Shown here: positions 1 through 11,190 of the stretch, piece after piece | Position numbering within the stretch: position 1 is the first letter of the stretch | How the letters are laid out: every line of letters begins with the position of its first letter | The notes under the pieces: model-generated | The model's input: the letters and a program-made list of their open reading frames with translations, nothing else | The model's database searches: none | Told to the model about the DNA's origin: nothing | Source: Chromobotia macracanthus | Lineage: Eukaryota > Chordata > Actinopteri > Cypriniformes > Botiidae | Reading direction: 5' to 3' | Assembly: GCA_036877525.1 (NCBI GenBank) | Contig: JAZGTH010000002.1 | Location: 15,962,501-16,026,500, forward strand | DNA length: 64,000 bases | Position numbers and translations under genes: made by a program

Positions 1-502
1 TAGCCAGACACACACACGCGTATTTGTGAGGACAGTGAGAGAGTTTTCTAATCTTCCTCAAAACATCAGTGTGTCTCGTCCTGCATTGTTTCTATTGCAG
101 ATATAATGAAGCTCAAATCCTGAAGTTTCTAGAGGGAGAGATGTGATGTTCCACAGAGACTCAGTCAGTCACATGATCCAGAAGAAACCCAAATCAGACA
201 CAATATCATTAAGACTTGAGGTGAAAGCCACTCTAAACACCATAGCAACCACATAGCAATACAGAAAAATCACCCGCAACACTACAGTAACACTACAGTA
301 CAGTAACACTATGAGCTCTGTCAAACATATATCACCCATTAAATCTAATATAATTATCAATACTTTTATTTATAAATTATGTTCAGATTACTTGTTGTCT
401 GCAAAAAGTATGTCAAGAGCCATAATAAGAGTCTCTCTTTCTGTCTCTCTGTATCTGTTGTCATGGTAATCTGTTTGTGGGCAGTCATTAGCAGTGACTC
501 AC
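1..502 (-). other. rasal1 intron 15 (partial)
   Basis: This is intron following the donor at 502-501 (minus) after the last visible rasal1 exon. I saw no PH-domain coding sequence or other exon here on either strand. The open frame running through exon 15 continues here only as intron read-through. Confidence 0.6.
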
Positions 503-699
503 TGTTGTCATTGTCGACGTCAATAAGTTTGTCCAGGAAATTTTTAACAGAGGCCACACTGCACAGAATGATGGAGTGAAGAGGGGTCATCCACTGTTCC
601 TTCCCATGACCCAACTGAAGCCCTAAATTACCCACACTCTGAAGAGCCTGAGAGAGAGTGAGAGAGAGAGAGAGAGATCAGCACCACTGACAGCTCCCT

Positions 700-739
<40 letters not shown>

Positions 740-3700
740 GTGACAGAAATGAACCTAATTTGCACTTAAACAGTGAGAGTGAAGTTAGTTTTTTGATGGG
801 GTCTGATCGCCTCTGTCAAACACCGCAAATATTCAACTGCTTCTGTGTCATTATTTAGGTATGCTGTAAAAATTACTTCAGCAGGTTTATCAATCTGAAA
901 TTCGGCCTTTTTAGTTTGTAAATAATCCTGAGGTGTTCTTACGATAATAAAACCATTTGCTAAAATGAACTACAACTCAATTTAACACAACAATAACCCA
1001 CGAAAGAATGACATGTTATCTGTTCTAAGGCAGATGTCAAGCACAACAGATCGTCTTTTGTCCAATCAGATTGGAGAATGGGAGGTAACTGGTTTATCTG
1101 TAGGCTGACACATCTGTGTGTGTGTTCAGCTCATCCTAACAGATGTTACAACATGAATTACACTTTGTAAAACAGTATTAAAATAAACTCATGTTAAATG
1201 TAAATGAAAATAGTGTGTGTGTGTGTGTGCTGGACCTTAGCAAGCAGCAGCAGGGTTCTGCTGGTGCGTGTATCTGCATGATGGTCTCTCAGCTGGAAGA
1301 GTTTGGGTGTCAGGATGGCAGGAGCAAACAGACGTAAGAAGAAAAACCCACTGATGGCCAGATACTTCACATCCTACAGAGAGAGAGAGAGAGAGAGAGA
1401 GAGGTGAGTGAAGAACACACCATCATCCAGAAACAGAGCACACACAATCATTCTCAGGATGTTCCTCACCTCGTTCTCGGGTTCTGGAAACTGCTCCTCC
1501 ACTCGTTTGTGGAGCTGTTTGAACACGACCCTCATGACAGAAGGACACTGGGACACAGAGCTGATGATGGCCTCCATGATGCTGGTGAGATAGTTCTGCA
1601 GAAGCCCCACACTGCTCTCCCTGATGTCAGCTTCTGAAAGAGACCCTTTGAAAGATATCCGTCTGGAGAGAGGAGGAGACGCTGTAAATATTAGCCTCAA
1701 GAGGGTTATGCTTGCAGTACTAGATTACCCTTGCTAGCAGTCTTACATTTAGCAGGATATTAATTTATAAATGTACATATTTATGATATCACAAACACAT
1801 GAAAAGCACTTCCACACTGAGAGATAACATCATAACATGCTCAGTGACCTTTTACAGATGGAAAGTTTATGCTATGAAAACAACTAAAGCAAAAGAGTGA
1901 TTTAACAAAGTTTTTAAACATTTAGCCCCTGGCAACATCTCCATCATGCATGTTTCCAGATTGTGACTGTCAAATGATACTGTGTGTAAACTCTGTGTGT
2001 GAGAAAGTGGTTTACTTAACCATATATTGGGGACAAATGTGTACCCAGATGTCAGCAAAACCTGACAAATCTGAGCAAAACCTCCTTTTGAGGACTAAAT
2101 GATTGTTTTTTTTGTAAAAAGTGTAAAAATGCAAAAAGATTCTGTGATGGCTGGTTTAGGGTGAGGGAATAGAATATACAGCTTGTACAGTGTACTGAGT
2201 CCTCATAAAGCATAGAAACGTAATGTGTTTGTGTGTGTCTACATGTGCATGTGTGTGTAAGTGTGTGTGTTTAAACAGACCTGGAGCGGTTGAGGTCTAT
2301 CTTGCAGGGGTCGAGCTCTATGTATTTCTTCTCCTCAAAGATTCGATTGATTATGGGCTTCAGAACCTCATGTAGGTACAACATCCCGACAGCCTGACAC
2401 ACACACACATACACACACACTTACAGCAGCCCTCTTTGATATAGAAACTCACAACTGTATGTAAGATACACACACACCTTCATAAACTGTTCCATGGCTT
2501 TGGAGGCCAGTGAGTTTGAGCGGAACAGAGTGTTTGGATCTGCTGTTGGCAACAGAAGACAACAGGATATGAGTTTGTCTGTAAGTTTGTCAGATGAATT
2601 GGTCAGATTTTCTTGTCGCCTGTCTGTCTCTTTAATCTTGTGTGGAGTTGCTATGGAAACCATGCTATGGCACTTTGTTTATCAGCAGCCCGGCACAAAT
2701 GCAACATAAAACACCAGCAGAGGGTGAAAAGTGCCACACGCTCGCTGGCAAACTCACGGGCAAAGAGTGAGAAAACACACACCACTAATGAGAGACGAGA
2801 ATATAAGACTGTAAATATAACTGTACTGAGGTTATGATGTCGCCCACACACGCATACTCTCCCTCTCAGACACACACACACTTACTGGTGTTGTGGACTT
2901 CTCTGGTGTTGAGGTAGTCCAGAAATGGTACGATGAGTCCCTGGCTGAGGTAGATCTTCACCAGGGTCATGGCGATGTCCTGACGAGACTCTGAGGTTGT
3001 GATCTCCTCCAGCAGGGTCAGAGGTGTGGGGTCGTCTACCTGATAACATCATTACACAAAATTACTGTTTCGCAGTATATAACTAATTTTGTCAGTGCAA
3101 CAAAACTGTCAAGCAGATAATATCTTTTTAAACATTGACTGATCACTACTGTGTGTGTTTGTGTGATAGTGGTGTTCCCTATGTTGTAGTAATACAGTAA
3201 ATTTTGACCATGTGGGGTCAAAATTTTTAGGCCCCATACAGAAACAAGCTTATAAATCATACAGAATGATCTTTTTAAAATCTGAAGTAGCAGAGTTTTC
3301 AGTGAGGGTTAGATATATGTAGGGGCATAGAATATACAGTTCAGTATAAAAGTCATTATGTCTATGGAATGTCCCCATAAAACATGAAAAGCCAAATGTG
3401 TGTGTGTGGGGTACCTCAGATGGAGAGATCACAGCCTCCACAAGCAGGTCTATCAGAGGCTGATAGTAAACAGAGGGAAGAATTCTCTCCTCAACCAAAC
3501 GCACCTTCAGACGCAAGGCACCCAGTTTCCCCCTGAGAGAGAGAGAGAGAGAGAGAGAGAGGGGGTTGAGAGAAGGGTTGTTTAGATGTTTTTTTTGTGT
3601 GTTGCCGTTTGGTTTCTAGGGCGTTTCTAAGTGGTTATTAGTGTGCACTGGGTTGTTGCTAGGTGTTTCAAAAGTCCCTGGTCTTTAGATGGACTCCCTC

Positions 3701-6700
3701 TTTCAGTGTGTGTTAGACACTCTTAAACACACTCACCCAGCATCATCCTCTGTATTTCCCAGCGGCTGTAGGCGAAACCAACCCTCCAAAACTGGAGTTC
3801 TGTACAGACAGGAGAGCGAAATCTCCACCTGCACAAACATCACACACACATTCAGTAAACCTACATAAGAAACACATTGACATTAACATAGGAGTAATGA
3901 CATTTATATTTCATGATCAGCTGAATTTTTAAACACAAATGAGTGAGTGTCTTCTTGCCTTCCCCAGGAAGTCATTCTTCCCCACCATGTCCCAATCCCA
4001 GACCTCCACCGTGATGTTTCCACCATCATTATCTCCACCTTCACTCAAACACAACTCCAGAGATTCTCCCCAGTGAGGGAAACGCGTTTTCTTGATTATC
4101 TGACACACACACAGTGTAGTTCTGAGTTATTTCATTTTCAAATGTCTCTCTAAAATGGTCAAATCTGTTCATATTTTTTCAGTCCTCTTCTTTTATTGAA
4201 GGTTTATATTGATGTGAAAGTTTTCTTTTGCAGTTGTGTCTGTGCAAAATCATGCAGTTCTTTGTCTTTACAATTGTTTTTCCTCTGCTGTCAGAATAAA
4301 CCTCAGGACTCTTGAATCGCAGCACTGAATAAAGACACATGATCTCACCGACGTCTCTGCACTCAGATTGTTGTAGATGATTCTTGTAAACGGGTCAGAG
4401 GTGCCAGAAATATCACGTGGAGCCAAATCTCTGAATGTAAACACAAACAACCAATCACAATCCAGACACTCACAGACATTGCTGCATAAAGATGCACAGT
4501 GAATGTTTTCCTCATCACATTCATCACAGCTCTCTGTAATATATTCATGCTGATTACAGACCTGTTAAAGCAACTTTAATTATACAAAATAACATCACAC
4601 TAAGTCACAGACACACACTTATTCACTTATGTTGACCAGGAGGAGTTTCTACCATAGAAACTAAGAATCCCAAATGAAATCTCTTGAAAGTTTTTTCGAC
4701 ATTTTTACTTCTCTTACAGGAGTCATGCATCAGTGTTTTCCACATTTATTGTCAGTCAAAGGTTTGTTTTGTTCTCAGTATTAATTTCCCCCACTTTGAT
4801 CTGCTCATTCAGAAAGATGAAGATGAAGATCTGTGAGTTTCTCACCGGGCCTCGATGACGTGGCAGTTCAGGATGGTTCTGTGAAGATCTCTGTGGAGCT
4901 CCAGAGCGAGATGAAGTTCACCCTGAACCTCCTCATCTGGATCCACACGGCTTAGATTCAACCAGTTATCCACACCTGCTGAGTGAAAACAAACACATGG
5001 ACACAACCACTACATCACACTGTTTAGCAGTATCCAGTTAAACATGCAATGCACTGGGGTCATGTGACAACAGTGTAGTGTTCTACTGTTTGAACTGTAT
5101 TTTCATGCTGTTTACATAACATGACAGACATTAGCTTGGGTTACAGTAGCACTAAATCTGAAGAGTGAGACTTCAAACCCTTCCCATGATCCCGTGGGTG
5201 AGGGGTGAGTCTGATTCCTGCAGGGGAGGTGCAGGCTGGGTAGAGTCGTGCTCACTCATACTGTACAGCGTGTTTTTCTCATAAGAACTAATAACTCCTC
5301 CAGTACTGCACAAGCCAGGGATTCTTATTTAAGATGTGCCTATGAAATGGTTAGGGTTAGGAAATGTAGGGTGACATGTAGCCTTGTCTGTCTGTGTGTG
5401 TTTTAACACTGTATTTGTTCACCACTACAATTACTGTCTTACTGTTTAATACAACTTTTGTCTTGTATTTTACTGCTCAACACAGCTCACTGTTTCACGT
5501 TTATACAAAAAAAACCAACTACACCTGTTGTCATGGTTATTTACATGCATGATTCAAAAACTATTCCACACTATTTTATTTAAGGATTATATGAGTTTGG
5601 TACCATAGCTGTAATATTCATTAGAGTATTGCCGGAATTAATCTGTATTGTCTCCTGTCAGTTAAACAGCATCTAACATTAGTTTGAGATGAAACGTCCA
5701 TCTCTCACCTTTGGGTTGAGCCGCGATGGTTTCTTTACTCAGAGAGATTTTTCCAATCACATCATCATGACTGTAACATTAAAAAAACACAACATCATCA
5801 TTCCTTTCATGTTTTGACTCAATAAAAATATGATAGCCTGGATGATATAAACAGGTGACATGCAAATAATTACAATTGTGATTTAATAAAGAATATAATA
5901 TTGTATGTTTAAGACAGACATTCATTCTGATGCAGCATTGTACAAACAAAGCAAGTGACAGAAATCAAAGACTGTTGATCACAATCTATCTGTCACACCA
6001 TCTGTGTTTACATCAGAGGAGACCTACACTCACACACACACACACACACACGTTAGGTTTCTATGCTTTGCATTTTTACATTTTCAAATAAGCATTATTT
6101 AGTATGTTTAATAATGTCTCGCTGCCTGGTCCCCACAATGTAGGTATGTGTGACATTTACCATCCTTGTGAGGGCATGTGGTCCCCACAATGATAGAAAA
6201 ACAACACACACACACACACACACTGTGAGTTTATCTCATGGCATCAGTGGGCAGTCAGAGGTCACAGTGAATGGAAAACACACATGAACAGACGCGCCTG
6301 CTGTCATCTGTACTCATCTGAGATCACACATTCTGGAGTTTACACTCGTTTTTAACTCTTCAAACACTTCAAACTGAATCCAACCACCCTCATATCACTT
6401 GAAACTTGTATGACATTTTCCCCTGGAGTAAAATGTCAAACTCTTTTTCATATGATGAAAATACACGCTGACTGCCTTTTGTTAAATTATATATGAGTTT
6501 GGGATGTGAACGCTGGTCCGTCTGCTGTGTAATTAAAGCTGTACCCGCGTGTCTTACACATGTAAAATGACATATGATCAGCGAGGTATGACAGTCGCCA
6601 GTAAACACGCTCATCAGCGCAGCGACATGTTTGTTACCCAATAGTGTCCTCGTCCATCACATAGAAGGTTAGTGAGTGGAAGACGGTGGGCAGGTGAAGT

Positions 6701-7539
6701 GTGTACTCCTCCCCCCAGAACGGGTTCAGGTTCCTCCAGATGGTCGCTGTTCTAGATGGAGCAGAGCAGAAGATCTTTAGTGCACATGCAGTTTACAAAA
6801 CACTCTGTTGCAACCGTTTAGCCTTAACACAGACTCATTCGACATCAAGCCTGAGAGCACGCCAGACTGAACGAGAATCTGCCTGGATACAGAAAAGAAT
6901 TTCAGTGGCTATAAGTGACGATGATGGAGAACAATCGACTAATTCACCCATTTCTCAAAGAGAGGTGTGATCATTTCCATTTCAAAAGACACAACGCTTT
7001 ATAAATATGCACCACACCAGGTGTGCTGTCTCAAAATACCGCATCTGAAAGCAGAACACACACACGCTGACACAAAGATCATGTTTTGTGGGGGATCTTC
7101 CAGTTATTGGTTGTTCTCCATGGTAACGGCTGATGCTGGATCAGGTTCTGTAGGGCACAGAAGATGTGTGTGATGAGGGATCACAGCATCAGTGTTAACC
7201 AGCAGGAGAGTTGAAGATCTTACAGAGAACTGAGAGCATATGAATCACTGAGACAGCAGAACACAATAACACACAGTTACTGATCATGCAGACTCATCTC
7301 ACAGACATGCTTCATGTTATCATGTGTTAATATAAATAAAACAATACCATACACTCTTATTATATTACAACTCATAATGCATGCTGCACACTACCCAAAC
7401 CTATTAAAGAAGCTGCTTTGCGTTTGTTTGGGACAATTATGTCGTGCAGTAAAAACACACTCAGGTGAGAAACTGACACTCACCGGGCCACGACTTCACT
7501 GTCAACTTTAACGATGCAGTACGGATCACTGGTCCCGGA

Positions 7540-7579
<40 letters not shown>

Positions 7580-7709
7580 CCTCATGTCAAGATCATCATG
7601 ACACACATTCAAGAGCTTCACAAACACTGAAATGAAGAACTTACACATCTTTGGCAGGCAGATTTCGTCCCTCAACGATACGAAAGTACAGAGAGATGTT
7701 TTTGGCCAT
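503..7709 (-). CDS. rasal1: rasal1, RAS protein activator-like 1 (C2-C2-RasGAP), 3' partial
   Basis: Fifteen coding exons on the minus strand join in frame to 556 codons: 7709-7645, 7540-7484, 6751-6638, 5770-5709, 4975-4846, 4430-4349, 4099-3959, 3828-3737, 3532-3415, 3039-2886, 2542-2478, 2393-2281, 1662-1470, 1373-1236, 647-503. The protein starts MAKNISLYFRIVEGRNLPAK. C2A (about 5-110) keeps Ca2+-ligand aspartates D21, D27, D74, D76, D82; C2B (about 135-235) keeps D149, D155, D205, D207, D213. The RasGAP domain (from about 290) has the arginine-finger motif NTLFRSNSLASK (R346) and FLRLFAPAILTP (R476). Family knowledge: GTPase activation of Ras/Rap, recruited to membrane by Ca2+. VVAR, APRDISGTSDPF and RRISFKG favour RASAL1 over RASA4. 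The PH/Btk region and stop are off the left edge. The start has strong Kozak context (A at -3, G at +4). Intron 7 has a GC donor. Divergent from dgcr6. Confidence 0.95.
650..734. repeat. (AG)n and (GT)n microsatellites in rasal1 intron 14
   Basis: An (AG)n tract at about 651-677 is followed by a perfect (GT)n at 704-734. On the minus strand the first becomes (CT)n and lies directly upstream of the exon 15 acceptor (AG at 649-648), so it acts as the polypyrimidine tract. Confidence 0.9.
1374..1403. repeat. (GA)n microsatellite at rasal1 exon 14 acceptor
   Basis: A perfect GA dinucleotide run abuts exon 14. Read on the gene strand it is (CT)n followed by the acceptor ..gtag, so it is the polypyrimidine tract of that splice site. 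Confidence 0.85.
1990..2270. repeat. Diverged copy of fish (CA)n-associated intronic repeat
   Basis: In rasal1 intron 12. It shares landmarks with the copy at 3140-3412: a ggggac block, a poly-T stretch followed by tgcaaaaagattctg, gaatagaatatacag, the motif for a lost 'ggggac' (gagtcctcataaa) and a flanking (GT)n. It appears to be a dispersed fish repeat; the class is not recognised with certainty. Confidence 0.55.
3140..3412. repeat. Near full-length copy of fish (CA)n-associated intronic repeat
   Basis: In rasal1 intron 9, flanked by GT-rich runs on both sides. Landmarks are aaattttgaccatgtggggt, cagtgagggttagatatatg, agaatatacagttcagtata and ggaatgtccccataaaaca, which match a repeat often seen in teleost introns whose ends read as 'ggggacatt'. 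Its right (GT)n end lies 2-4 bp from the exon 9 donor (gt at 3414-3413). Confidence 0.65.
3533..3562. repeat. (AG)n microsatellite at rasal1 exon 9 acceptor
   Basis: A pure AG run that on the gene strand is (CT)n ending in the exon 9 acceptor ctcag. It is one of three rasal1 acceptors built this way. Confidence 0.85.
3602..3672. repeat. GGTTGCTAG-type degenerate repeat
   Basis: In rasal1 intron 8. Degenerate units of the form ggtt(g/t)ctagg(g)tgttt, related to the larger block at 49,130-49,415 and to those at 16,376-16,470 and 59,285-59,385 (reverse). Confidence 0.5.
6030..6225. repeat. Diverged copy of fish (CA)n-associated intronic repeat
   Basis: In rasal1 intron 3, flanked by (CA)n at 6030-6052 and 6204-6222. 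It carries tggtccccacaatg twice, tttctatgctttgcattttt and catccttgtgagggca, typical ends of the same family as the copy at 3140-3412, apparently in the opposite orientation. Confidence 0.55.
7541..7577. repeat. (AC)n microsatellite at rasal1 exon 2 acceptor
   Basis: About 17 AC units, which read (GT)n on the gene strand and run straight into the acceptor gcag of exon 2. There is no pyrimidine-rich tract between the repeat and the AG. Confidence 0.9.
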
Positions 7710-7797
7710 GTTGGATGCGAGCGGAGCGGAGACTCAAACCTCATGACACTGATGATCGCCCTGTTGCGCGTCAGACACCCACAAGAGATCTGCAGGG

Positions 7798-7915
7798 GTG
7801 GGGTGGCGCAGTGGTTACAGGTCTGAGCTGCTGACTGAAAGCCCGTGCGTTTAAATCCCACACCAGCTGATGGCGACCTGTCAGAAATACATCTTTGAAC
7901 CCTGAACCCTCTTCA
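7798..7915 (+). mobile_element. tRNA-derived SINE fragment
   Basis: The stretch has an A-box-like ggcgcagtggttacagg and a B-box-like cgtgcgtttaaatccc at tRNA-like spacing, followed by non-tRNA sequence. No intact cloverleaf or CCA-adjacent acceptor stem is visible, so this is a SINE head rather than a tRNA gene. It lies about 90 bp upstream of the rasal1 start codon, in or near its promoter. Confidence 0.6.
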
Positions 7916-8001
7916 GCAGCCGCCTGTGTAGTTCCTATAGTCATTAATGTACACGATCTCACATGACATCAGTCACACTGTAACAGCGTCTGATCTCAAA
8001 A

Positions 8002-8026
8002 GATGATGATGATGATGATGATGATG
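8002..8026. repeat. (GAT)n microsatellite
   Basis: A perfect trinucleotide run of about eight units in the rasal1-dgcr6 intergenic region. Confidence 0.9.
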
Positions 8027-8224
8027 AGAGGATGTGAGAAACCGGGGGAACAGCGACATCTGCTGGTGAGTCCGACAGGTGCTGCTGCAGACGTGACACT
8101 GCACTGATGTTAAAAAACGGATCATGTTTGGTTATTGAATAAGTACATAACAAATCAGTGTTCAGTCTTACCCTGATTTACAGCGGTAAGTTCATAATAA
8201 TGGTTTATAATAGGAGCTCTCGGG

Positions 8225-8745
8225 TCGGATTTCGCGGGAAATGTCAGTTTGACTTCATATGACTGTAAAGTATGTCAAATAATCTGCAATTTACGTTTCA
8301 AGCAGAGATGACGTTAAAGAGATTTAACTAAGAAATATGTGACGTACAAAAAACCACACAATGCGATAGAAACAAAGTGGTGAAAGCGTTACGTATAATC
8401 ATTTAACATTATTCTATAGTACCTTTACTTTACTTTACTTTACTTTACACACACACATATATATATACTAGAAATGAACATTAACGTTACAATCTCCTTA
8501 TAATCAATTACATAACTGTAAGTGAAAAAAGACGAAGGGAAGAAAGCGCTCAGGCATATGGATTGGCAGCCCTGTGTGCTGGAGGACCTCAAGCGCATGC
8601 GCAAAACGTGCGCGCATGGCAAAACAATAAATTGGTTTTGGTGTAACATTCACATTCAGATGTTACAGAAATCACACAAACATTCAGAGTTACACCTCAC
8701 ACATCGTCCTCTAATCTTTAGGAGGTATAAGAGACATAATGCAGG
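8225..8745 (+). promoter_or_regulatory. Candidate shared promoter region of rasal1/dgcr6
   Basis: The stretch contains an E2F-type palindrome (tttcgcgggaaa, 8230-8241), an inverted CCAAT box (attgg, 8562-8566) and an NRF1-type palindrome (gcgcatgcgc, 8593-8602) amid locally raised CpG. A consensus splice donor (cag/gtaaga, gt at 8745-8746) follows, so a non-coding 5' exon of dgcr6 may end at 8744 and splice to an acceptor (ttcccag) ending at 9570. Motifs are seen; promoter activity and the extra exon are inference. It lies between two divergent genes and could serve both. Confidence 0.5.
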
Positions 8746-8856
8746 TAAGACTGATTTCTCTGTTTAATGTCAGTGTTAAGATATAGTAAGACACAGAAGT
8801 GTGATTTTACCCTGGTAAAGTGTTTAAAGACACCAGTGAACAACACATAGTTAGTA

Positions 8857-9422
<566 letters not shown>

Positions 9423-9504
9423 TTTTTGTCTTAATAGTAACAACAACAGTAAGTAAAAAAGTTCAGTGTTAACAGTCGCAGAGTTCCCTCGCACAAGAAG
9501 TCGT

Positions 9505-9591
9505 AGTTTAATTGGTGTATGGCTCATCCAATCAGATTTTAGAGCTGGAACAATGTGTTTTGGTTCCCAGTAAATAAAGGCTGAATGGAGG
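9505..9591 (+). promoter_or_regulatory. dgcr6 proximal promoter / 5' UTR
   Basis: Two oppositely oriented CCAAT-type boxes (attgg at 9511-9515; ccaat at 9528-9532) lie 60-80 bp upstream of the dgcr6 ATG, an NF-Y-like arrangement for a TATA-less promoter. An alternative reading is that 9551-9570 is a 3' splice site (tgttttggttcccag) feeding the coding exon. Confidence 0.45.
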
Positions 9592-10824
9592 ATGGACACA
9601 TACTCTGGTTTAAGTGATGGGCAGTCTGATGCTGCTAGACAACAGGAGAGACATTATTACCTCCTGTCAGAACTACAGGCACTGGTGAAGGACCTGCCTA
9701 GGTACTCAGATCACACACACAATGTCCCAGTTGACCATCATGTGTAATTTTTTGTCTACATGGCATGCAGTGGCTACTGTTGTATGTAATGTTAATGGTC
9801 TTCTTGAATCTGTATCTTAAGGATTCTGATGATATGATTGTTGGCTTTAGCTCATTTCAACAGCGTCTGTCATATACGACACTGAGTGATCTTGCTCAGG
9901 CTCTCATTGACGGGACGGTGTATGAAATAGTTCAAGGACTGCTGGATATTCAACACCTGACAGAGAAGAACCTCTACAACCAGAGACAAAAACTACATAG
10001 TGAGCACAGAGGTGTGTGTGTGCATGTGTGTGTGCATGTGTGTGCGTCCTGTACGCATGTATATGTGTACAGGTTTGGCAGTTCTTGTCAGGGATTAAAA
10101 ATTAATTTGTACTTTTGAAGTGTTGCTCTGAAAGTGTCAGATTAGGCAAGTCATTTTTTATTTTGAACCTAATAATGTCAGGAGATTTGTGAGAGGGTTA
10201 GGAGTGGGATATCGTAAATATTGTTCTTAGTTTGAAAACCTGTCTGTCTGTCTGTCTGTCTCAGCACTCAAGCAGGATTTGGCTCGAAAACACAGACAAG
10301 CTCTGCAGACGTGCAAGTCTCATAATGTGGCCGTTCTTAAAAGTAACCAGCGAGCTGAAACAGAGGTATGAAAAACACTGTCACACACACTTACACACAC
10401 ACTCACACTCACACACTCTCCCTCATGTGTCAGGCTCTGGAGCAGCGTGTGAAAGATGAGCAGAGGATGATGGATGAGAAGATTGTAGCTGAGATGGATC
10501 AGAAAGTTCTGGACCAGCAGAACACACTGGAGAAAGCAGGTGTACCTGGATTCTACATCACCACTAACCCACAGGTTATTCTTTCACTTAATCCTTTTAT
10601 GATTGGCTGTTGGTCGCAGTAGAAGTTGGAAATTATTGGTGAGCAGTGTAGCTGGCTACAGCTTTTAAAAATCTGATTACAAATGGGATGCATTACTTGT
10701 AAAAATAAAAGTGAGTTTGTTTATCCTCTTCTGTGTCTGACAGGAGCTGATGATGCAGATGAATCTGCTGGAACTGATACTGAAGCTCCAGCAGAAAGAG
10801 ACTCTTTCAGGAACACTGCCCTGA
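9592..10824 (+). CDS. dgcr6: dgcr6, DiGeorge syndrome critical region 6 homologue, complete
   Basis: Five exons: 9592-9701, 9851-10011, 10265-10365, 10434-10574, 10744-10824; 594 nt, 197 residues plus TGA. All introns are GT-AG and all joins keep frame. The protein starts MDTYSGLSDGQSDAARQQER; highly conserved blocks are LVKDLPSSFQQRLSYTTLSD (across the exon 1/2 join), EIVQGLLDIQHLTEKNLYNQ, TLEKAGVPGFYITTNPQ and ELMMQMNLLELILKLQQ. The middle (about 90-165) is charged and heptad-like, consistent with the family's coiled coil. Family knowledge: DGCR6 is a small coiled-coil protein related to fly gonadal (gdl) and reported to bind the GABA-B receptor; the molecular role is not settled. The C-terminus ends soon after the last conserved block, shorter than the human protein. 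The intron 2 donor lies in (GT)n and its acceptor follows (CTGT)n. Divergent from rasal1. Confidence 0.96.
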
Positions 10825-11190
10825 GATCAGTCACTCAGACACAGGATTTCTCATGCTATTGTTACACACAGGTCACACTGCAGGTTGTTCGGTTATGTGA
10901 CCCTGGACCCCTTGTTCAGCGGGCTTCAGGCTTTCGCCTGAACATTGTTGTGGCATGTGTTGCAGTAGGACTTCTGTTTTGAACCATAAAATTTCTTGTT
11001 GACATTGAATTTAGTTGAAAGGACCGTGATTATAAACATGTACCATGAACTTTTGATTATTTCATCATAAATATTGTTTTGTACATTTACCCGTAAGTTA
11101 TCTGAAACTGTTATGATTTCTGCTGTAAACAGCTAGTTGCTTGTGATTGGTTAGATGATGAATGAGTATTAAAAATCATTATACTTCATA
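10825..11190 (+). other. dgcr6 3' UTR with ATTAAA poly(A) signal
   Basis: After the TGA at 10822-10824 the sequence has no coding signal. An ATTAAA at 11168-11173 followed by a GT-rich stretch (about 11,190-11,210) is the best poly(A) signal. A hairpin (arms ttcaggc and gcctgaa, loop tttc) lies at 10925-10942. The 3' end is inferred. Confidence 0.5.
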
